From Desulfosporosinus fructosivorans (GTDB lineage Bacteria; Bacillota; Desulfitobacteriia; Desulfitobacteriales; Desulfitobacteriaceae), in assembly GCF_004766045.1 (NCBI RefSeq), contig NZ_SPQQ01000026.1, positions 1 to 36,064 of the forward strand: a stretch of 36,064 nucleotides of DNA, given 5' to 3'. Below the pieces are notes generated by a model, which saw only the letters and a list, made by a program, of their open reading frames with translations, was not told the origin of the DNA and searched no databases. Below, piece after piece: positions 31,421 through 36,064 of the stretch. A program made the position numbers and the translations under genes. Positions within the stretch are counted from its first letter, which is position 1. Each line of letters opens with the position of its first letter.

Positions 31421-32128
31421 GTGAGAGATTTGATTAAAGAATGTTATAAAGATGATTTAGAGCGATTGGCCGAACGTGAGTGGATGGTTCAAAATCAACT
31501 AATAGGCCGTGGCATTACGGATGAGATGGTCATTAATAGCATGCTTATTGTCCCTCGACACAAATATGTTATGGAAGATAAACAAGAATATGCTTATTAT
31601 GACTCCGCCTTAGAAATCGAATCAGGGCAGACGATCAGTCAACCGTATATCGTAGCGCTCATGGCACAGGCTTTAAAATTAAAATCAATTGATAAGGTTT
31701 TAGAGATTGGAACGGGTTCTGGTTATTCCGCTGCAATTTTATCTCGGATGGCCATGAATATCTACACAATTGAACGCCACGAGGGACTAGCTCATCTTGC
31801 AAAGGATCGATTTCGTTCTCAGGGTTATGATAATATTGCAGTACAAGTGGGAGATGGTACGCTTGGATGGCCTGAAAAAGCACCGTTTGATGCCATACTT
31901 GTCACAGCAGGAGGCCCTGTAATTCCTGATTCCTTAATCAATCAATTGGCCATCGGCGGTAGATTAGTTATTCCAGTAGGAGATAAGGGTGAACAAATAC
32001 TGATACGAGTAAAGAAAACATTGACAGGTGAACTGATAGAAGAAAATCTGGGGTTGGTGCGTTTCGTTCCGCTAATTGGTACAGAGGGCTGGGGTGAATC
32101 GAACATTAAAAACGTAAAACCGTGTTAA
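31421..32128 (+). CDS. pcm: Protein-L-isoaspartate O-methyltransferase
   Basis: The 235-residue enzyme methylates isoaspartyl residues in damaged proteins using S-adenosylmethionine. Visible motifs: MLIVPRHKYVMED, the substrate-loop SGQTISQPYIVALM, the SAM-binding VLEIGTGSGYSAAIL, YTIERHEGLA, VGDGTLGWPEKAPFDAILVTAGGPVIP and GGRLVIPVGDKGEQ. The start may be GTG 31421 or TTG 31430; the AGGGTGAGAG sequence suits the TTG better, and both give a complete protein. A terminator overlaps the last codons. It sits alone ahead of recQ. Confidence 0.93.
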   Translation: MRDLIKECYKDDLERLAEREWMVQNQLIGRGITDEMVINSMLIVPRHKYVMEDKQEYAYYDSALEIESGQTISQPYIVALMAQALKLKSIDKVLEIGTGSGYSAAILSRMAMNIYTIERHEGLAHLAKDRFRSQGYDNIAVQVGDGTLGWPEKAPFDAILVTAGGPVIPDSLINQLAIGGRLVIPVGDKGEQILIRVKKTLTGELIEENLGLVRFVPLIGTEGWGESNIKNVKPC

Positions 32129-32153
32129 GCATAAGCTTAACCGGTCTTTTTTT
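32119..32153 (+). terminator. Terminator of pcm
   Basis: ACCG-T-GTTAAGC and GCTTAAC-CGGT pair around ATAA, followed by C and seven T. The left arm overlaps the pcm stop codon. Confidence 0.88.
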
Positions 32154-32161
32154 GTTATAAT
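32153..32161 (+). promoter_or_regulatory. Extended -10 promoter for recQ
   Basis: TGTTATAAT gives a consensus extended -10 with no clear -35, directly after the pcm terminator and about 43 nt before the recQ start. It would also transcribe the following MFS gene. Confidence 0.5.
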
Positions 32162-32204
32162 GGAGATAACTGTAGTTTATAACTTAAGGAGATGTTCTTA
32201 TATT

Positions 32205-34361
32205 ATGATCGAAAAGGCCTTGGAGGTACTGCAAAGGTATTTCGGGTATACTCAATTCCGCGATGGCCAGCAAAAAGTGATAGAAAGTTTACTCCAGGGT
32301 AAGGATACATTAGCCATCATGCCGACAGGCGCTGGAAAATCTCTAGCTTATCAAATCCCAGCCTTGTTATTTGAAGGAACGACACTTGTAATCTCGCCTT
32401 TGATTTCTTTGATGAAAGATCAAGTAGACGCGCTGCAACAATACGGGGTCTCGGCAACGTTTATTAATAGTTCGCTATCCTTAAAAGAAGTCAGGTCTCG
32501 GATTGAACGGGCTGCAAGCGGGGAATTTAAGCTTTTGTATGTTGCACCTGAACGATTGGAGGCGGAAAGCTTCCGTACCCTTCTCGAGTCGCTGCATGTC
32601 TCTTTCTTGGCGATTGATGAAGCCCATTGTGTCTCTCAGTGGGGACATGATTTTCGACCGAGCTATCTTCATCTGGGTCCTTTTATCAAATCGTTTTCTC
32701 AGCAACCATTGATTGGGGCTTTTACAGCGACGGCAACAGAGGAAGTTCAGTCGGATATTGTTCGATTGTTAGAGTTAAACAAAGCCAATGTTTTTGTGAC
32801 AAGTTTTGACCGTCCGAATCTGACGTTTTCAACACTTCGAGGGGAAAACAAAAAGGTTTTTGTTCTGGATTATGCCAAATTACATGCCGACCAATCTGGG
32901 ATTATATATGCGGGGACTCGTAAAGAGGTGGATGCCCTTCAGGCCTTTTTAGCAAAAAGTGGTTTGAAAGCAGGAAAATATCACGCGGGGATGAATGATG
33001 AAGAGCGCAAAAAGAGTCAAGAGGATTTTCTCTTTGATGAAAAGACGGTCATGGTGGCTACTAATGCGTTTGGGATGGGAATCGATAAATCGAATGTTCG
33101 TTTTGTAATTCATTATAATATGCCAAGAAATATGGAGTCCTATTACCAGGAAGCGGGACGTGCTGGGAGGGATGGAGAACCAGGGGAGTGCCTTTTGTTG
33201 TTTTCCCCTCAAGATGTGGTTTTGCAAAGATATCTGATTGAACAGACCATTTTTCAACCAGAGCGTAAAATGAATGAGCTCAAGAAGCTTCAGGGGATGG
33301 TTGATTACTGTCATACGCCGCGCTGTTTGCGTAAGACAATTCTGGAGTATTTTGGGGATGAAAATATTCAAGAAGAATGTGGCAACTGTAGTAATTGTAA
33401 TGACGAACGTGAAAAGGTAGATATTACATTAGAGGCTCAAAAAATATTTTCTTGTATTTATCGAATGCGTGAACGGTTTGGTATAGGTTTAGTGGCTGAG
33501 GTATTAAAAGGATCTCGCAAAGCCAAGATTCGTGAGCTGCGTTTTGATGAGTTGAGCACACATGGAATTATGCACGATATCCCACTACAGGAGATCAAAG
33601 ACCGTATCAGTTATTTAGTGGCGGAGGGCTATTTGCAATTATCAGGTGGAGAGTACCCAGTGGTGAAACTGCTGCCTAATGCAGTTTCAGTAATTAAAGG
33701 AGAAGAGAAAGTTTCGCAAAAATTTTCTCCACAGCCTTCTCGGGAAAAAGTGGAAGAGGTCGGTCTATTTGATCGTCTACGTGCGCTCCGCAGAGAATTA
33801 GCACTCCGAGAAAACCTACCTCCTTATATGATATTTGCAGATAGTACCTTGCGAGAAATGGCTCAGCTCTGCCCGACTGATCACCATTCTATGCTTAGGA
33901 TAAGTGGTGTCGGAGAGCGGAAACTAGAGAAATATGGGAGTGCGTTTATTGAGGAAATTAGGAGCTTTAATCCCACTTTGGGGCAACGTAACATACCAGC
34001 AGACAGCGTGCCCTCACCGCAAGTTCGCAGTTCTGCGAAGGCTTCCACAGATAAAGTACTGAGTCATCAGCAAACTTTTATACTCTATCAAGAAGGGTAC
34101 ACCTTAGCAGATATCGCACGAGTTCGTAATGTTACTGAACTCACGGTACAGCAACATCTTGTACGTTGCGGTCTAGATGGACAAGCAATCCCTTGGGATG
34201 ATTTCATTCCGATTGAACAGGAACCCCTTGTATTAGACGCCATCCACCAGGTGGGTGGAGAAAGATTGCGTCCAATTAAAGAACTCCTCCCAGATGAGGT
34301 GGAGTGGTTTACAATCCAGGCGGTTATAGAAAAGTATAAAATTTTGAATAAGGAAAAATAG
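32205..34361 (+). CDS. recQ: RecQ family ATP-dependent DNA helicase
   Basis: ATG 32205 is the sensible start (MIEKALEVLQRYFGY), with AAGGAG upstream at rather long spacing; the frame is open for 15 more codons. The 718-residue 3'-5' helicase has motif 0 (FGYTQFRDGQ), Walker A PTGAGKS, DEAH box AIDEAHCVSQWGHDFRPSY and motif VI YYQEAGRAGRDG. The RecQ zinc-binding cluster is CLRKTILEYFG...CGNCSNCND, followed by a winged-helix region and an HRDC-like segment (ADSTLREMAQLCP). The last about 90 residues contain a helix-turn-helix-like unit (YQEGYTLADIARVRNVTELT), typical of the long Bacillota RecQ form. It works in recombination repair. The MFS gene follows after 2 nt. Confidence 0.94.
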   Translation: MIEKALEVLQRYFGYTQFRDGQQKVIESLLQGKDTLAIMPTGAGKSLAYQIPALLFEGTTLVISPLISLMKDQVDALQQYGVSATFINSSLSLKEVRSRIERAASGEFKLLYVAPERLEAESFRTLLESLHVSFLAIDEAHCVSQWGHDFRPSYLHLGPFIKSFSQQPLIGAFTATATEEVQSDIVRLLELNKANVFVTSFDRPNLTFSTLRGENKKVFVLDYAKLHADQSGIIYAGTRKEVDALQAFLAKSGLKAGKYHAGMNDEERKKSQEDFLFDEKTVMVATNAFGMGIDKSNVRFVIHYNMPRNMESYYQEAGRAGRDGEPGECLLLFSPQDVVLQRYLIEQTIFQPERKMNELKKLQGMVDYCHTPRCLRKTILEYFGDENIQEECGNCSNCNDEREKVDITLEAQKIFSCIYRMRERFGIGLVAEVLKGSRKAKIRELRFDELSTHGIMHDIPLQEIKDRISYLVAEGYLQLSGGEYPVVKLLPNAVSVIKGEEKVSQKFSPQPSREKVEEVGLFDRLRALRRELALRENLPPYMIFADSTLREMAQLCPTDHHSMLRISGVGERKLEKYGSAFIEEIRSFNPTLGQRNIPADSVPSPQVRSSAKASTDKVLSHQQTFILYQEGYTLADIARVRNVTELTVQQHLVRCGLDGQAIPWDDFIPIEQEPLVLDAIHQVGGERLRPIKELLPDEVEWFTIQAVIEKYKILNKEK

Positions 34362-34363
34362 AA

Positions 34364-35839
34364 ATGTCTAATAAAACAAACCCTAAAATTGTCTTGGTCA
34401 GCATTATCTTAGCGATGTTCATGGCAGCCATAGAGGGGACGATTGTAGCAACAGCGATACCGAGTATTGTGGCGGATTTGGGCGGCTTCTCTCTGTTTAG
34501 TTGGGTGTTTTCATCATTCCTACTGGCTCAGGCAGTTACTATTCCGATATATGGGAAGCTGGCGGATTTGTATGGTCGAAAGCCTGTTTTTACCTTTGGA
34601 GTACTTGTCTTTCTGATTGGATCGCTGCTCTGTGGTTTTGCCAAGACGATGAATATGTTGATCCTTTTTCGCTTGATCCAAGGTCTTGGAGCTGGAGCGG
34701 TCCAGCCTATTGCCACAACCATTGTAGGAGATATCTTTACAATGACAGAGCGTGCTCGTATCCAAGGATATATATCTAGTGTTTGGGGAATATCGTCTAT
34801 TCTTGGACCGGGACTAGGGGCATTTTTTGTGCAATATGTCCGATGGTCATGGATTTTCTGGGTGAATATTCCGATCGGAGTGTTTGCAATTTGCGGAATC
34901 TGGTTTTTTATGGTTGAGACAGTACATAAACAAGAACACAAAATTGATTATATCGGGTCAGCACTTATTTTCATCTCGATCAGCGCGTTAATGGTCGTCT
35001 TTATACAAGCAGGGACAGTTTGGCCTTGGTCTTCCGCACCGGTGCTTCTTTTATTAGGGTTATCTTTGGTTGGAAGTTATTTGTTTATTAAGCAAGAAAA
35101 GCTTGCGGCAGAGCCCATTATGCCTTTAGAAATCTGGTCGGATTCTTTAATAGTAGTCTCAAATTTGGCTACGTTGACGACTGGGGTGGTACTTATTGGG
35201 GTCTCCTCGTTTTTGCCAACTTTTATTCAAGGAGTAATGGGGAAATCCCCAATTACTTCGGGCTTTGCTCTTGCTTTTATGTCGATGGGGTGGATAGCTG
35301 GGGCAACTGTGGCCGCAAAGGCCATGTTCAAATATGGGTTCAGGCGCATCGCAGTCGTCGGTGGAATTTGGATTCTTGTGGGTTCACTATTCTTTATTAC
35401 ACTAAGTCCGGAAAGAGGGTGGCTCTGGGCTGGAGTGGGCTCCTTATTAATTGGTTTAGGGATGGGGCTTGCTAGAACTGTCTTTATTGTGGGAATACAA
35501 AACAGCGTGAAATGGGAGATGCGTGGAGTGGTAACCGCCTCTAATATGTTTATGAACATCTTGGGAAATGCCATGGGTGCAGCAGTGTTAGGTGGTATCT
35601 TAAACGTATCTTTATCAAATTATTTAATGGGCGTAAGCGGAGAGGCGTTAAACGTTGATGTTATCAACGTCTTACTCGACCCTATTAGGAGAGGGACTCT
35701 TTCGCAGGGTGTATTGCAAATAATGTCGTCGGGATTGGCAATTGCACTGCAACATGTTTTTTGGGGCTTGTTTATTCTGGCGGTACTTAGTTTCATTTTG
35801 ATTTTATTCTTCCCGGAAAAGGCGAGGGACTCAGCTTGA
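34364..35839 (+). CDS. MFS multidrug transporter, DHA2 (14-helix) family
   Basis: The 491-residue protein has about fourteen membrane helices and DHA2/EmrB-QacA motifs. The first helix has AAIEGTIVATAIPSI (motif D1), the loop between helices 2 and 3 has GKLADLYGRKPVF (motif A), and RLIQGLGAGAVQP is motif B. WGISSILGPGLGAFF fits the antiporter motif C in helix 5. It is a proton-driven exporter of drugs or metabolites; the substrate is unknown. AAGGAAAAATAGAA precedes the ATG, and it is cotranscribed with recQ, which is probably historical with no functional link. Confidence 0.92.
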   Translation: MSNKTNPKIVLVSIILAMFMAAIEGTIVATAIPSIVADLGGFSLFSWVFSSFLLAQAVTIPIYGKLADLYGRKPVFTFGVLVFLIGSLLCGFAKTMNMLILFRLIQGLGAGAVQPIATTIVGDIFTMTERARIQGYISSVWGISSILGPGLGAFFVQYVRWSWIFWVNIPIGVFAICGIWFFMVETVHKQEHKIDYIGSALIFISISALMVVFIQAGTVWPWSSAPVLLLLGLSLVGSYLFIKQEKLAAEPIMPLEIWSDSLIVVSNLATLTTGVVLIGVSSFLPTFIQGVMGKSPITSGFALAFMSMGWIAGATVAAKAMFKYGFRRIAVVGGIWILVGSLFFITLSPERGWLWAGVGSLLIGLGMGLARTVFIVGIQNSVKWEMRGVVTASNMFMNILGNAMGAAVLGGILNVSLSNYLMGVSGEALNVDVINVLLDPIRRGTLSQGVLQIMSSGLAIALQHVFWGLFILAVLSFILILFFPEKARDSA

Positions 35840-35923
35840 GCGCGCTGCGGATAATGTCAAAACTCTGATTTCTTCAGCGATCCCTAGTCTAAAACTCGAA
35901 GCAATGACAAATAAAACAAAAAG

Positions 35924-35952
35924 TTGACAGCATACGCTAAAAATGGTACTAT
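35924..35952 (+). promoter_or_regulatory. Strong sigma-A-type promoter at the right edge
   Basis: Consensus TTGACA (35924-35929), 17 nt, then TACTAT (35947-35952). A second TTGACA at 36041-36046 is placed so that its -10 would begin at the last base of the window. Tandem strong promoters of this kind commonly precede rRNA operons, so the next locus may be rRNA, but no gene sequence is visible here. Confidence 0.65.
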
Positions 35953-36064
35953 GACTGAGCGCCACAAAGACGCACACTGAATGAACAAGTGAGGGGTAAG
36001 ACCTTCAAACTATTCAATCTAAACCACAGTAAATTAGTCATTGACAACGCAAGTTGAAAATGCT

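Noticed and set aside
32165..32180. CTGTAGTTTATAAC near the recQ start, resembling half a CCTGTAG box
   Set aside because: Only one copy, downstream of the -10, without the CC prefix, the second box or the conserved flanks.
1..36064. CRISPR arrays, tRNA genes, transposases or integrases
   Set aside because: I saw no regularly spaced repeats beyond the two-copy unit at the left edge, no cloverleaf with CCA-type arms, and no transposase or integrase motifs in any open frame.

Overview
The window reads as chromosomal DNA of a low-to-moderate GC, spore-former-type member of the Bacillota. Several things point there: strong AGGAGG-type ribosome binding sites, frequent TTG and GTG starts, a split Wzz-like modulator plus tyrosine kinase of the Gram-positive type, and a ComQXPA-type pheromone system. 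An anaerobic Clostridia/Peptococcaceae host (Desulfosporosinus or Desulfitobacterium type) is my best guess, but genus is inference.

Layout. 1-1.3 kb: tandem intergenic repeats with terminator hairpins, a possible coding remnant and a reverse-strand DUF3102-type gene. 1.75-9.74 kb: a plus-strand operon that starts at a TATAAT promoter. It encodes two unrecognised secreted proteins, a Wzz/YveK-like modulator, a BY-kinase, then comX-, comQ-, comP- and comA-like genes, and ends at a strong terminator. 9.76-25.5 kb: a second promoter followed by a capsule/exopolysaccharide (EPS) biosynthesis cluster. This holds a membrane 4,6-dehydratase, an initiating phosphoglycosyl transferase, a NeuD/PglD-like acyltransferase, three glycosyltransferases, a UDP-sugar dehydrogenase, Wzy- and Wzx-like proteins, a pyruvyl transferase, a membrane acyltransferase, an F420-dehydrogenase-beta-like Fe-S protein and GalU. 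25.6-29 kb: a FtsX-type ABC transporter pair and a convergent secreted subtilase. 29-36 kb: a 50-residue membrane peptide, lysA (reverse), pcm, recQ, an MFS exporter, and at the right edge two promoters of the kind that precede highly expressed genes.

The standout is a complete quorum-sensing cassette (pheromone precursor, isoprenyl-transferase-like modifier, histidine kinase, response regulator) inside an exopolysaccharide locus. The gene order is X-Q-P-A, where B. subtilis has Q-X-P-A. The promoter ahead of the pheromone/kinase operon (about 1755-1833) and the promoter ahead of the EPS operon (about 9764-9843) are near copies. Each has two boxes CCTGTAG-N4-YAC, 34-35 nt apart, the nearer one at an identical distance from a TATAAT that lacks a recognisable -35. 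I infer that the ComA-like regulator activates both promoters, giving a positive feedback loop that couples a prenylated-peptide signal to EPS and matrix production. The sequence supports the architecture; regulator binding is a hypothesis.
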